A stretch of DNA of 64,000 nt from Fasciola hepatica (lineage: Eukaryota > Platyhelminthes > Trematoda > Plagiorchiida > Fasciolidae). Positions 1-13,000 of the stretch are shown piece by piece. Made by a program: the position numbers and the translations under genes. How positions within the stretch are numbered: the first letter of the stretch is position 1; each line of letters opens with the position of its first letter. The stretch spans positions 7,688,001-7,752,000 of the forward strand of contig CANUEZ040000183.1 of assembly GCA_948099385.1 (NCBI GenBank), written 5' to 3'. Below the pieces are notes generated by a model. That model ran no database searches, had not been told where the DNA came from, and was given only the letters and a program-made list of their open reading frames with translations.

Positions 1-3000
1 CGGGCTTGATGAGTTAATCACATAAAAGAATAGGAAAAGAGATACGAGTCAAGCAATCCTAAATCTCCTTCTAACTGTCATAGTCGCCTTAGGAGGAAAA
101 CGCTGGACAGCATCCAGCTGTTATCGATGAATTTTCACCCAGTCAACAGTCAATCACCTCTAGGGTGTGTCAGAGTAAGGCAAGGACGATGTTGCATTTG
201 ATATTGACGAGCTACCATCGATTGATTATAACTCTATGTCTCTCATCGCGCTACCGTAGCAACGTCCTATATTTGTTACATCTAATTCGGTTCGTGTTCC
301 TTATCTGCCGGCCTCACGGATCACTTCCGTGTTCCCTTTCAAACATGTTCCAGAAAGTGGCAGAACGTTAACTGCAGTGATGGTTAAAAATAGTCTATCG
401 TTATCGGTTCATAGGCTAAGTGGTAACCACGGATACATTTTATGCTAACATGTGACACTGAACTGCCTAGTTCGTTTGACCAAGGTACCCTGAAAACGAG
501 GTTCAGATGTCACCACTAGAGATTCAACTATGTTCAATGGCAATTTAGTCCAGTCCAGTCTTGTCAACGGTTGAACTGGCTTTTCTGTGCTCTGGTTTTG
601 ACTTCTTTTGCCCAGTCGAAAATTCATCCAGACAAGAGTAAAACGCACGGATGCATGCAGGGGAAACAGGCAAGAAGTTGTAAATGGAAACTATGAAGAT
701 GGGGGAAGGACTACAATGCAATTACCCCACCGAGCAGGGCACCCAGCAATGTAGCCTAAAATCTCTAATCATCTGAAGGGTGAGTGTTTTTGTACCCAAA
801 CTCTGACACCCAGAAAGTCGTACTTGGCCATGTTCGCTGGTTTAGTTTCTCAAAACTTTTCACCTTGTCATGGACTGACTACCCCGACCCACTCTCTAAA
901 TTCTAACTATCTCAGAGAATAGTGTACACCTACGAGATCTACCTATGAGTACGCATGACACAAAATCCTCTGAAATCGGAAGTTGTTCCAGCTATCGGTC
1001 TCTGGCTTCCAACTCCCTAACCGTAGCCTCATCATTTTGGACACGGTATTCCCACCATATTCGAGCAAACACCGACAGGGTTCATTTATCTTCTACCCGT
1101 AGTCACCGTGTTTCCGTATTGTCTTATCAATAACCGTAAAGGACACGGCAAGGAAAATCCGTTAACAGTCAGAATTTCTGCGTATCACAATTCGTATATC
1201 AGTGGATGATCATTATAGATTTGTGAATGAGCTGATCGGTGACAGCGATTTTGATATCACACTGACCCTCTCACTCCTTTTACCCATAACCCGTGCATTT
1301 TGTTGCAGCTTATCAAGAATAAACTATTTGGAAAATGCACACTCTCATTCCTAATCGTACTGGTGAATATTTGCCGACGGAAATACAAACATATTTCATC
1401 GAAAAAGTGAATATTGACGCTCTTCTGAATGGGAACTTAATCAGCGGAGGTCAAAACGGTCATGACAGCTACGTGAGAACTTTGCGGTTCAGTCAAGTTA
1501 CCCCTTAGTCAGCTTTTTGTTCGCTTTTTTGCCCTTCCGGTAGATGAACAAATTCGAAACGACAGAAGCAGTAGCGCACGCCTTGACTGGTTGAGCTACT
1601 TCTCTTCTCGCTGATCATCACATTGGAATTTTGTCAGTATCTTACGCGAATGTCATGCCTGTAAGTCGTTCATATTCATAGCAGCGTAATATTCACCCAA
1701 GGAAGTCCAGGATACTAATTGTGCTACCAGCAGCTCATTTGCCTTCAGAATCACAAACGATCCATTGGGTCAAGAAGAACAATCGATTCGGTTGGCAGAT
1801 GGGGCTTAGCTGCAATCCACCATCAACGATAACTTTGGCCTCGTTAGTGAACACCGAAATTCGTCCGCTCATCACGAAACTGCCGGATTTAATGCATATC
1901 CTCAGCTCACACGTTCATCTGAGTGCTGGTTTTATTTGTGCTTGGCAAACCGGGTTCAGACAGGTTGGGGAAGTTGTTCTTGTGCATCCTGATGGTTTTT
2001 AATGCTACTGGAAAGGTAGGAGATTATTGATTAAAAAAAATCGAAGACTGGAAGGGGAATTATAACATGTGAATTGCTCTGGTGAGCCAAATATGTTGTT
2101 ATTTTCAACTATTACCTGAACAAGAAAAAGCCATGAATGAAACTATCGCGAACGGTATTCATTTCAGAGATGTTTCAATCAATACCGCATAGTCAACAAG
2201 ATCGTTTGTTACCAAACTTGCCACGGCTCCCAAAAGTCATTGAGAATTGCAAGATATTGATTTCCACGAACAAATGGACCTAGAAAAGAAAAAGCTCACA
2301 GTATGTCAAAAATGACCTCAAGTTTCACTTGTCATATAAGGTTTTTTTGTTTGATTTTACCAACAGAACAAAGCTATTGAAATTCACACTCACGTATGCC
2401 TTCTCAGATGGTGATGAATATTCGCACACTGAGAATTTGTTCTCATTGCATCAGAATCCGTTTTTTGTTGCATCACAGTCCGCATTATTTTGATTGATTT
2501 CTCATGTAACTCACTCGTCTCGTCAGATCAACATTCCCCCAATACGTTTATGCCCACTTGCTGTGTCTGTACATCTATGGACTTGACAGCAGTTTGTCCG
2601 GGTATATTGTTCCATGTTACCAGCCTCATTTTGACTGCTTAAGCTGTTCTCCACGTGGTGAGCGTGCTGCTTGCTTGGTAACTGATATCCGATTCATTTT
2701 CCGTCTGATGTGGATGTACAACATTTCCCGAAATCATGTTTTTGACTAATTAAATGTGAGTTCATTTGAATTCGATGCACGAGAACACATAAATTGCAAT
2801 GCTTTCAGCTTCTCTGTTTTGGAAAATTCCTATACATATCACTTAAATGTTTGAAGAATCAGTCAGGCAGAAGACAGGACGAAGCGTGACCCCCAATGAG
2901 GGTCTGGTATCGATGGCACGAATAATGGGACATGTGGTTTCAACCTCTGGATCGATAATTTGTATGTTTACGCGCACACACAAACATGATGCCCGGAAAG

Positions 3001-4179
3001 CCTCTTCCGACAATGTCACAAAACTAGTATCATGGGGAAAGCATAACTATAGAATAATGTTGTGTTGCTGAGAGCCACCATTTTTGGGAGCATCAGTGAT
3101 GAACTTGTATTACCCTGGGGTAGATTAACATCGTAACGACTGTGGCAGCCCGTTGAGGCAATTATCCAACCACTGGCATCAATCAGTCAACAGCGACAGA
3201 CTGAAGAAGCGCTCACCATCTTGAAATTATCCCGCGGCAGACAACGGAATTCCAAATGACAAGCAAACGAGCCTTACCAAGGTCACAGGGAGACATGATG
3301 GGGGACAGGTTGTGATGAGCCGGATGATACATCTATTGGAACACCCAGGTCAGGAGACGGTGTGCAAGGGAACCAGCTCAAAAGTCGCAAGCACACGGTT
3401 AAAAATGAATGGCACTGTTGCAGTAAGGGCATGAAAACGAAGTCTTTTTTTGGCCAGCCCATGTTTCCCAATATTGAGTGACCTGGCTGAATAAATGCCC
3501 ACACTATGCACCAGGCTAGCACTTTGTCGTTTTCCATATTGAGCCGACATTACCCATTTTCCTGACAAACAAATAAATATTTGGCTATTCGGTTTAATGA
3601 TAGCCGGATCCCGGCCTACTCTACCATCCCTATTTGTTAAGCACGAGCTTACCATTCACGTGACCGTCATTTCTGGAGACCGGTGGAATGTTCGATTCAC
3701 TGCACTTGGGGTTTGATTAGAAACTGGTAACCGGGTTCACGGAAAAACTGAGAGCTCCCACTCTCAATCAATGATTCAGGGATACTACTGGATTAGATTT
3801 GTACTTAGAAACTTTTGACAGTGAAGTATTGATAGTGTTCTTCCAAAACCAGACGGTATGTAAATACGGTAGAAGCAAGACGTGCGAGATCCTCTGGCGT
3901 TTACAAAAAAGTCGGAGTTTTCGGAACAGAAGTCTGTGTTCGGCCTTTCAAATGGTCCGTTTCAAAGTTCGTTGTTCAGCAAGGATGATCAACATGATAA
4001 GAGTGTATTTCGATTAATTTAGGCCTAGTGCCGATGATTGCTGTGCTTGTTCTTTTGGCTACCGTTCCTTTTGCGATCACATCAGCCCATGGAATGTTTT
4101 TTCTGTGGTCCAGACATTGATCGAACCTCCGACTGTGTTTCGATCAGGCCGATCTGTTGGTCGACAATGGCTATCGCAA
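1..4179. other. Unrecognised non-coding DNA
   Basis: I see no recognisable gene or mobile-element domain here. Short open frames exist on both strands, the longest being two overlapping minus-strand frames at about 3,283-3,655, but none carries a motif I can name. Long introns or intergenic DNA are equally possible. Confidence 0.5.
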
Positions 4180-4189
4180 AACACGCGCT

Positions 4190-4220
<31 letters not shown>

Positions 4221-4410
4221 CTCAGTGTTTTCGCCCAAACGAAGAACGGTTCGTTCCAACTTGTCGAACTTCAGCGTCCATCCATACATGCTTGTTGATT
4301 TGTTGTTCGCTGAGCGGACCCGCTTGATCGCACGCGATTGAATGTGCTGCTCACTCATGTTATAGATGATTTGCTTGCTCACTTTTTTGCTTACTTACGT
4401 GAGAATAAAA
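4180..4410 (+). repeat. Dispersed repeat family R1, copy 1
   Basis: This segment is related by eye to 58,640-58,870 on the same strand and to the reverse complement of 52,010-52,270. Shared blocks include 'CCATACATGCTTGTTGATTTG' in slightly varied forms, a 'CGCTTGA...CGATTG' block and a TGCTTGCTCAC-rich end. A CA microsatellite lies inside this copy. No coding capacity or tRNA promoter box is apparent. It may be a MITE or SINE, or the untranslated part of a larger element. The flanking 4,540-4,700 carries similar words in inverted orientation, which would suit a short inverted-repeat element, but I could not define ends. Confidence 0.5.
4192..4220. repeat. (CA)n microsatellite
   Basis: About 14 CA dinucleotides in an uninterrupted run. 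The overlapping open frames on both strands, with TH/VC dipeptide repeats, are products of the microsatellite and not genes. Confidence 0.97.
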
Positions 4411-5239
4411 CGATTTCCTACATCACATACAGCCAGTATTAGTGAAGACAACAACAGCGACACCCATGGTGATGCGAACGGATAGTTTTCATTATCGGTA
4501 ATTTTGCCCAATTTCACAAATTGACCGATAAAGACTGTTGCATCATGAACAGGAATGAGGCCATAAGCTGTTCTCGGAGCCAAAAATATTGTATTTGCTA
4601 ATAAAAGGAGTACGCAACACGTAAGAAATTAGCCATACATAAGCAAATAAGTGAGCAGGTACGCAGGTGAGCAAGGAAAAGAGTACCGCAGCTGAGTAAG
4701 CGAAACCTGTAAATACAATCGGCACGGCCAAGGAGGATCACCCAGTGTGTGCTAAAATGTGATTGGGTAAAGTGGTTCCACCATATAAAAGATGCTTACG
4801 TGTGAGAAATTGAATTAGCCAATAGGTACGGATCAGTAGGCAATCAGTAAATAAGATGCGAATCATTCTGTTGTCAATACCAACGCAGAATAGGCCTCAC
4901 AAAAGATGTCATGGCCCAAAGCTTCGGATTTAAGTCGTTTTTCTGCTTGGGTTAGTACTGCTATAATCTTGTTCCTCGGTGAAACCCCTCACTGTCGATC
5001 GAGGACTACTTTGTAAATGGTCAGATCCGCTTCTTCTCTGCACTTTGCTGACTTTTTCCTGCTTGACGCAGTCCATTCGATGGCCCAAGCTAACTGTTGG
5101 AACACTCATTTTGCACCTGGCATACAGTCTGATGATGATCACTTCACCGGAGACTCAGTTGGATTACATAAGTAGTACCTATAGATGGATGAACGAAGTT
5201 TCTCGAAAGCATACGACCAATGTGGCCTTTATTGCCGCT
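4411..5239. other. Unrecognised non-coding DNA
   Basis: No recognisable coding domain. Words resembling the TGCTTGCTCAC end of repeat R1 recur in inverted form around 4,600-4,700, and a weak direct repeat of a GAAATT..AGCCAATA-like block occurs near 4,620 and 4,810. Confidence 0.4.
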
Positions 5240-5335
5240 TATCAGGTACGCGTGTCTAATACTGGCTGAGGCTTCTAAGTTTACGTGGCCGCGAAGCTTC
5301 ATCGTACAGAGTCCCATGAAATGCCCCACAGTTCA
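5240..5335 (-). mobile_element. Fragment of Ty3/Gypsy integrase 3' region
   Basis: Read on the minus strand, this short stretch resembles the segment just upstream of the LTR in the other Gypsy copies of this window. It shares a GCTTCGCGGCCACGTA-like block and an AAGCCTCAGCCAG block with 50,600-50,650 and with the reverse complement of 39,590-39,640. It is only about 100 bp long and has no intact frame, so the assignment rests on nucleotide resemblance alone. Chance similarity is possible. Confidence 0.3.
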
Positions 5336-8015
5336 TCCACAGCAATCTAATTTTCCTATCAGGAGTGCTGGTGGATGCTACTCTTGAAAGAATTCACTCA
5401 GGAGTCACGGCTGTGATTCACGGATGATTCTACGTGGGGTCAGGCAGTGGACGCTTCTAAGAAGATTATCAGCTCACACTGCAGCTACACAGGTTAGATT
5501 TTTGGAATTCTGACAGGTGGCGCTTCGTTTTGTTTTATCAGTCTGAATTTGAGTTACATTTATCGAAATCACTTGAAAGCTGCGAATCGAGTCTCCTCAT
5601 TCATCGAATTGGCCACTTCGTGGCTCAAGCAATCTGGACAAGTCATGTTATGGCAGAGCACTTTACTCTGGTACAAAGTAAATCCCATGCCTTAACTGGC
5701 CAAAATTCTAACTGGTACATGCAATGGGTATGAATACTTGGACGGAACAACTTTCTTGCAATAGACAGTAGTCATTTGACAATTTGAGCCAACTGTGATG
5801 TTACAAATAGCATACTCCTTTTGGCTGAGGCTGGTTACGAAAGACCCAAATAAAAATCCATTCTCTGCCAGTTAGCAAACGACAAACTTGCACAGTCATT
5901 TGTTCAGTCAGGATGTGCTCAGGATTGTGAGGTCAAAGCACACCGGGAATGTTTGTGAATGGATCGGTTAGTCTGTTGGTATATCACTGTCTTAAAATCT
6001 TACAAGCCTCAGCGTAAGTAAGAACAGTGGGTTACAAATCAGTGATTCAAAATTTCTGAAAAATGGATGAAGCTAATCAGAGAGAGAGAGAGAGTGAGAG
6101 TGAATGTCAATGGGGAAAATGAATCAGCTTTGATCAGATTCGGTTCTTTGTAGGACGGCGGTTGAACCACAACGGGTAAACCTTAAAAAATCCAATCTGA
6201 AGCAGTATGAGCCCCGGAAAGACATAGGGTATAAAATAAGAACACTAACGCGGGGAGATCAAATTATTACTGATGCTCTCATCATAAGTCAAAGTACTGG
6301 AATTCTTGGTACGCAACCTTTTGTCTATGGCAAGCGATTCGTGTCGATCTATGTGACTCTTTCCTCAGTAAGTAGTACGGTCTTTTGTTAACTGTATCCC
6401 TTGACGGCAATGCATTCCGAGTCTGTTTATGTGGATTGGACTGCCCACAATCCTTGGCAGAGACACACAATGAACCACGGTTTTGCTTTGTGGGATTAGA
6501 AAGGTGTCATAATGGAATTGCGGTCTACGTGGCCCGTCCACCTCAGCAATACTGTTCGAACGCGGCGGCTTAGGACGTCACACGTACTTTGAAAAGTGCC
6601 GTCCGTTCATCAAATCCACGTTTAGTTGCAGACCTCTATTGCTACGAAATGTGTTACTCTGTTCAAGGGGATAAACCAGCCGTGGTATTGTTTGCAGAAA
6701 AATTTGGGGAGTCGTTGCTGGATCTAGAGCAAAGTGAATGACCTTGGTTACTTAGTAACAAATACCCGAACTTGTGTTGCATGACGGCTACTTTTCCTGT
6801 GTGTTGCAACTAACAGAATCAACCTATTACCACCAGAACCGGACAAATCAACACCAGAAGACAAAATGCAGTAAGAGTGAACCCCCACGTATTGCACTGC
6901 TTCTATATTATATTCTTACCTTATTATCCTTGCGATACCATCGATCATGAGTACAAGGAATTCGTCTTCGGCTCGGGTTGCATGTTACACTTGGATAGTC
7001 ATGACTTTGAAAATGTTCGCACAATGCATCCTGTCTTCAGTATAAGTTGAAAGGCAACTCCCCTCCCCCCACCTACAATAACTTCCAAAGATGAAAACTC
7101 CCTGCCTTTATTAAAGCAGATCAGTATTTTACACAGAGTGGTCCGTCTAAAGATAGGTAAACAAGGGAAAAAGCCTTAAACAAAGAGTCATTTTTCTACA
7201 GAACATTTGTTGTATTCAGTATACATCAGAGCTAAGAAGCCAAGTCAGTTCGAACTCAAATAATATTTTTCATAAAGCTACAACGACGGCGAAAATAAAA
7301 ACAGAAAAGGAGCGAACAAAAAAATCAAATAAAACCTTCGAATTACCGGGGTATAAATATGCAAAACTCTGTTTTCCATCATCGATTCTCATATGAAAAT
7401 CGATGAACGGGAACATTCGATAGCATAGATAAATATGGACATTAGATGAGACTTTTCAATCTCAATCACACTGTTTAATCTTATCCTCCATGAGACTGGC
7501 ATTTTAAACTTACCGTAAGCCTTTTGATTGAATAAAACGTCGACAAGTCAGTAGGTCATGTATGCGTTTTGCAATTGTGAGCGAGAGGCACACCTCTTGT
7601 TTCGACCGGTTTGTCCATGCAAGTAGCTAATATACTCGGAAACCGCAGAGCAGCGAAGTTCACAACCACGTTAAGCGATAAAGAGAGAACAAGAGAGAAA
7701 CACAGACCGCTGGACGGATAGACAGGCAGTAAGACAGTTGGAACTCGTTGCCACGATCGATCAATCATACGCTTCCTGGTAGATCAGCTGATACAGTTCA
7801 TTGATCGTTTGTGACCTCAGCGTTGCTTTCATTAAGGTCGCGAAAACCAACTTCAATTGGGATGCCAGATCTAACTGAAATAGTTGACAATAAAACCACT
7901 GCTAACAAGAAGCAAGCAAGCAGACTTGTAGAGTTCAAAATCCAACCAATTTAGGGTAAAGCCAGAAGCTAGCTTTACTGCTTTACTGCTAAACCGTCGT
8001 ACAAGAGAGAAAAAT

Positions 8016-8017
<2 letters not shown>
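5336..8017. other. Unrecognised non-coding DNA
   Basis: No domain recognised. It contains an (AG)n tract at 6,079-6,100 and several A-rich stretches around 7,250-7,330. Short open frames (for example 6,385-6,573 plus, with several cysteines) have no motif I can name. Confidence 0.45.
6079..6100. repeat. (AG)n microsatellite
   Basis: Short AG dinucleotide run with a terminal GTGAGAGTG interruption. Confidence 0.9.

Positions 8018-8018
<1 letters not shown>

Positions 8019-8094
<76 letters not shown>
8019..8094. repeat. (TA)n microsatellite
   Basis: About 38 TA dinucleotides with a single TG interruption. It lies just beyond the 3' end of the minus-strand RTE element at 8.2-10.1 kb, so it could be part of the element's 3' tail or an unrelated repeat. 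Confidence 0.97.
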
Positions 8095-8199
8095 ACTTAT
8101 CAGCAGTTACAAAACAGGAGAATGGGAGTAGTACACAATGAAAGTAACAGTTAGTAGATGGGTAACTTGCTGTGATTTTTTTTACGGTATAGTAGTTGA

Positions 8200-9095
8200 C
8201 GTTTCTTTGTCATTTTGTTTGTCTGAAAGATATTTTCGTATTTAAGAACCCAAGAGTTCGACAGACAGACCATACAGTATTCGCGCCACTGGCTTTTATT
8301 GGCAGCCAGGTCCTCAGGGTCTCTAACCAAAGACAACCAACGTCTCTTGGGTCCTAACCAAGGAGGCAGAAAGCACGAACCTAAGCTGAGGCTCACACTA
8401 GCTTGTTCATACCTCTTTGACAAGTCATGACCTGACCTCTAAGACTCTTCTTCCAGACTTACCCAGCACGTACAAATTCATCTCGGAAAGGTAGACGATG
8501 GGTAGGCAATCGGAAAAGACGACCGAGCCACCGGAACGATCATTTCATTAACAGAAGGGCCCTTGGACAACGCTACTCCTCATTATTCAAACGATTTTCC
8601 CGCCAGAAGCGAGCAATGCTTCAGATACATCGGTTGTCGAAAACAGGAAGAAGCAGTGCATCCTCAACGTGAAGTGACCAGGTCTCGAAACGGTAGAGTA
8701 AAAGACTTTGAACCGTCCCGACTTACATCCGGCCCTTAAAAGAGAGAGCCGGATATCACGGAAACGTCACAGGTGTCGCAGAATTGAGAAAGCTGCCTAG
8801 GTTTCGCTCTCAGTGAACTGATCTCCTCCCTAACACCACCTCCAGCTGTTACCAAGCTCCCAAGGTGCTTAAATTCGTCAACTAACTCAAGCTGAGCACC
8901 ACCAACGGTAATGGAGGCACTGGCTACTGCTTCTCTTGCAAAAGTACTTTGCACTTTGAAGTCACAAAGTACATACCATATAAAGATACCTCAATCTCCA
9001 AGCGATCCAAATAACGTAGGGTTGCTTGTGCATTGTCAGTCAGCAAGGCGATATCATCGACACGTGATTAGTCGAAAACGCTTCCCTGGTAAGAG
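8200..9095 (-). pseudogene. RTE-1 reverse transcriptase C-terminal half, remnant
   Basis: On the minus strand this begins with a VDDIALL motif at about 9,068-9,048 (the [FY].DD RT active site, with its two aspartates), then 'TSKCKVLLQE', then the frame 8,954-8,736 with 'LVDEFKHLGSLVTAGGGV', the thumb-region signature of RTE RTs. Further down come 'FETWSLHVEDALLLPVFDNR' and 'RLPTHRLPFRDEF' in shifting frames, then the tail frame 8,423-8,151. The order agrees with RTE C-termini. At least three frame changes and several stops show it is dead. Confidence 0.83.
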
Positions 9096-9109
9096 TTCAT
9101 TTCCACCGT

Positions 9110-9577
9110 TTAGAAGACCAGACAAACCGTCAGCTTCACAGATTGTTTCAATCACATCTAGTGGCTTCACGCCGGCTACTCGAATAAGATAGAACAACTT
9201 GCTGGAATCCCCCATGGCTGCAGCACGCTGTATCTCTGACGTGGGTTGTGACTATCAGATTTGGCGGTCCCTACGAAGAGTCATGCTTTGTTATACTCGC
9301 TTCGAGCCGAAATCGTCCGGTGTGCTTCGAGAAGCCTCGGAGACTCAGTGGATATCCAGAGTCTCACTGCACGATGAGACAGGCGGTAACCGACTACACC
9401 AGAGGAATACAAAGCATTCTTAATAAGCGACCAGTGTTGGTTTATGTTTTTAGTTGGGGCAGCTGCTAGCTTTTTGGCTACAATATTTTTGAAGACGGAT
9501 AGACGAGATGGATCGGAAAACTTATCACATTCCAGCCTTTGTTGCAGCTTGCATCTGCAGCTTCCTCCGAAGAACAT
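9110..9577 (-). pseudogene. RTE-1 inter-domain linker remnant
   Basis: The minus-strand frame 9,577-9,281 contains 'NQHWSLIKNALYSSG' and then 'WISTESPRLLEAHRTISA', the conserved region between endonuclease and RT in RTE proteins (W..IK.AL..., WIS..SL.LL..RR). After a frameshift, about 9,230-9,130 reads 'GDSSKLFYLIRVAGVKPLDV', the usual block just before the RT fingers. The next recognisable motif is the RT active site at about 9,060, so roughly 150-200 codons of RT have been deleted. Confidence 0.8.
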
Positions 9578-9589
9578 GGACAGCTAAGT

Positions 9590-10051
9590 ACAAACTAGGG
9601 CTTGGCTGGAATCAAGGGGAGAGGGGAGGAGGGGAGGCTAGTATGGCTTACAGTCCTGAGGTTCACAGTGGTAACATCGATTTGGGTCTACCACTGTCCC
9701 AAAGAGGGCCGACGCCAAGTGGCGCATCTGCAGTTAGAACGTCGGAAGGTCGTACTGGTGAGGAACAGGCGAAGGTCTGGCCTAAAACCATTCCCCGTTT
9801 ACCGAGCGACAGGAATCGAGGCTAAAAGAGTCTCCTAAATGCCCCTTGTCTGATGACAGCCTACCAACTCTAGCATTCATATCTCCTGCCAAAATCAGGA
9901 TGTCGGTCCGGTTTGCTTTACGTGAGAGGTCGTGGATCTTTCGATAAAAGTTACCTTCGATTTCATCTGGTCTACAATTCATGGAAGCATTCCTTGAAAA
10001 GACAAACAGATAGCATCTATCGGAAAGGTGACCGTTCAGCCAAACCTGCAC
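9590..10051 (-). pseudogene. RTE-1 AP-like endonuclease remnant
   Basis: The minus-strand frame 10,051-9,782 shows the conserved stretch 'DILILAGDMNARVGRL', holding the GD.NA catalytic motif of exonuclease-endonuclease-phosphatase domains used by LINEs to nick target DNA. It is followed by 'RRSVNGEWF', matching the usual RRS.NGER block. After a frameshift the sequence continues with 'LRLFLTSTTFRRSNCRCATWR' minus its last residue, another conserved RTE block (substrate-binding half of the domain), and a TQIDV stretch where TQIDH is usual; the terminal His is therefore lost. The N-terminal third is not recognisable. Family known from RTE/BovB-like elements; inactivity is inferred from the frameshift and stop. 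Confidence 0.82.
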
Positions 10052-10090
10052 CGAACACCATCTCCGCTGATCGATTCATGTTGTTTTATC

Positions 10091-13000
10091 AAGCTCTCTC
10101 ACGATCAACATCAGGAAGTCAATTCTTTTTCACAAACAGAATAAAAGTTTCGTAATTAAATGCTCTGGGGACACTGATCTGTACGATTTTGAAACGACAC
10201 TCAAGACTAGATGTGAGGGTATGAACTGACTCATCTTCAAAGACAATCAAGTCTCGCTAGCAGTCAGTACCTACTCCAAACCCGGGTGAACTAACGGAAT
10301 TACGAACGACAAGACAACAGATGTATAAGTTGAGAAAGGATTACCGTCAAGTGGTGGTAGATCATATCACCAATCAATCAACCGGAAAAGACGTTACCCG
10401 ATGCCATTTTGGACCAATTAGTTTATGGTGTGACGACTGGCTATAATGACTCCTGTTCACTTTAAAAAATGTCTGTTCTTTGTTAATGATAAAAGATAGC
10501 TCTAGTCCAGAAGAATCTCCTCACTTGATCCAGTGGAACGGTAAGAACGCCAGATACATGGAGTTTTGATTCCTTGTATCATAATTTTCTTCATACTAGA
10601 AACCTGTTTTTGCGTACAAAGGTTACTCTCGCGTACAAAAATCTACAAATGCCTTGAAAAGATCGAATGTTTTTCCGCCAAATGAATGAAAAAATTCAAT
10701 GTTTCTATGATTGGTTTTGCATTCCCCCACAGAATATTCCCTCATCTGATATCGACTTTAAATTTACCTTGAGAAACTATCCGTACCAACCCACTCATCT
10801 GATGGCTAGGATACTATCATTGTTGAAGCACACTCACAGAACTCCTTGGTACGAATCGACTGCTGTGTGAATAATGGGCTTTTACTGTCTAACGTCGATA
10901 GGATGGGGCAGCGCCATATAGTTGTGGTATCCACGTGAAACAACTCGTTTAGAATCGGGCTGGAAAGTCTGTTGCTAACATGGTGCAAAGCCCTTAAACT
11001 GCGTAAAATACGAGACGGTTCCACCTAGAAGAGGAACAACGTTTTCTTGCTCTCAAACAATCTCCTTTTTAGCGTAAAACAATGGTGATTTGGGGCACTG
11101 ATCCTAGTACCCAGTCATCGCACATAATGTACTGGTCCAAATGGTGCGGGCGACCAGGCCTTCTAATGGACTGGTGTTCAGACTAAAGACAGCTTGACAT
11201 AGTAATTCACTCATCCTATCGATTCACGTCATCGATCAGCTATCCTTTTGCTCACGATTTCGTTGTCTCAAGTCTTGGGCTCGGTGCAGAATAGGCTCTG
11301 CTTGCGCATCCGGTGAGTCACTCTGACAGTGTTGATCAGTTAGGAAAGCAGGTTGAGCGTTGGCCGCAGGTGGATGTGGGGAATCAGCAGCTGTCACACG
11401 TGATATGGTCAGGTACAGCTTCGTAACCACGCTCGCGTGCTATGTTCTTACCCGGCTTTAAAAACGCGCTTAGGCTTTCGGGACTTCATGTGCTTCTCCA
11501 TTCCAAATCTCAGAATTGGGATGCCGGCTATCCCTAATAAGGTCTTTAAGAGATATATCCGCCGAATAGCATTGAACTATTTTCTACACCTAAGTTACTT
11601 CGAAGCAAGGAACCCATTTACACATCACAATCCGTTTGCGCAACTTCAGTGATCCACACGGTCAGAACACGATCGATAAACAGAAGCCTTTTGGCAATAC
11701 AGTCGTTCAGTCCAAAATTCTATTATGCACCGATAGAAGTGCAAACGAAATCTCATGGCAACAATGTTCACATGACGTTCCAATGATGTACCATACTGAA
11801 AACAAACAGTTCATCTCGGCATAAAATTGGGGATTGAATCAATAAGTATTGCTTTTAGTATGCCACGTGCAAGTTAGGACAACAAATCGGTGGTCATCAT
11901 TCACATCTCTCACGCAGCATTGATAAATGAGGATCGTGAACGAACGAAATTCCATAACCCAAAATAACTGAGAAATATTCAGGCGAAAACAGACGAGTCA
12001 ATTTTGGCTTGTTACCGAGATACATTTCACCCGACCGTTGATCAAAACGGTCGGTGTTACATTCAATCAAACACTCGATTTGGGTTGACAAAAATGTGTT
12101 GGTGTGAGAGATGAACGTGCAATATTTTTACAATAAAGAGCCTCTGTCTCTATCCGTTGTCCACGTTGGTGAAATAGACGAACATCGAAATGATCGGCTG
12201 ACGAAAATAAAATTTCTGAGGAGTTACGTAATACATGAAGAACCGTGACTTACGCAATTGTCCAGTTAGAAAAATTCTCTTCGTTCACCACACAGATGCT
12301 ACTGGAACATTTCAACTCATTCTCTTCTTTTTCTTGTTTTGTTCTAACCACTCACCTTTTGCCTTCCGATCCGAGTAGTCCTCGGTGAGATCAAATTGTG
12401 TGTTCCTGAGCTTTGTTGGAGTTATTGGTATTGCTTTGGACTCCTTCCGCTTGTTGGATAGCTTTTTTAGCGAATTCTGTGTCTATGAACAATATCATCT
12501 ACTTTGTCTGTTCTCTCTTCACCATCAGTGGGAATGAACCATACAACTCAAAGTGGAAAATACCATAGACCAGTGGATCCAGCATGTAATCTTGTCCCAC
12601 CTTTCTGAGGACTCGCTAAGACAACCTAGCCATCATCGAATTATGTACTAATCCTGGTACGTAGACTTCAATTCTTTTGACTTTACTTTATGTATACTGT
12701 ATGAGTTCCATATGTGATGGCATCTTTGAATGAATGCTTTCTTTGGCTTGAGAATAAAAACTTCAAATAAATCCGATTACAATCGAGTTACGAGGCGGGC
12801 CGCCTCACATTGGTTGAATTATTCACTTGTCTCTCTCATGTGCCGTGTCAATGGGTGACCCAGGATAAAGCAGATTGTCCCACTGGTCTTCCGAGCCGCT
12901 TGAAACGATTCTCTTTTATGCACCTCGAAAATGCATGATTTCCAGATCTATTCGGTGCAAGTCATATTTGAAATGGAGTCACTAACGAAATGGAACTCTG

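Larger units (their letters stand above)
8200..10090 (-). mobile_element. RTE-type non-LTR retrotransposon, decayed, internally deleted (RTE-1)
   Basis: Read on the minus strand, the segment keeps the RTE order: an AP-type endonuclease (about 10,050-9,600), a linker (about 9,577-9,110), then the RT palm motif and the C-terminal thumb and tail (about 9,095-8,200). Linker and palm are joined directly, so the fingers and first half of the RT are missing. The frame shifts several times and contains stops. A (TA)n tract lies just downstream. RTE LINEs normally encode one endonuclease-RT protein of roughly 900-1,000 residues; about half to two thirds of that is represented here. It cannot be active. 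Confidence 0.85.

Noticed and set aside
4038..4382. Overlapping frames with TH and VC dipeptide runs
   Set aside because: Products of the (CA)n microsatellite.
6760..6790. GTGTTGCATG as a flatworm spliced-leader RNA end
   Set aside because: No GT splice donor directly after ATG, no Sm site, and no match to the rest of a spliced leader.
8911..9838. Several plus-strand frames at 8.9-9.8 kb
   Set aside because: They are shadows of the minus-strand RTE-1 coding sequence.
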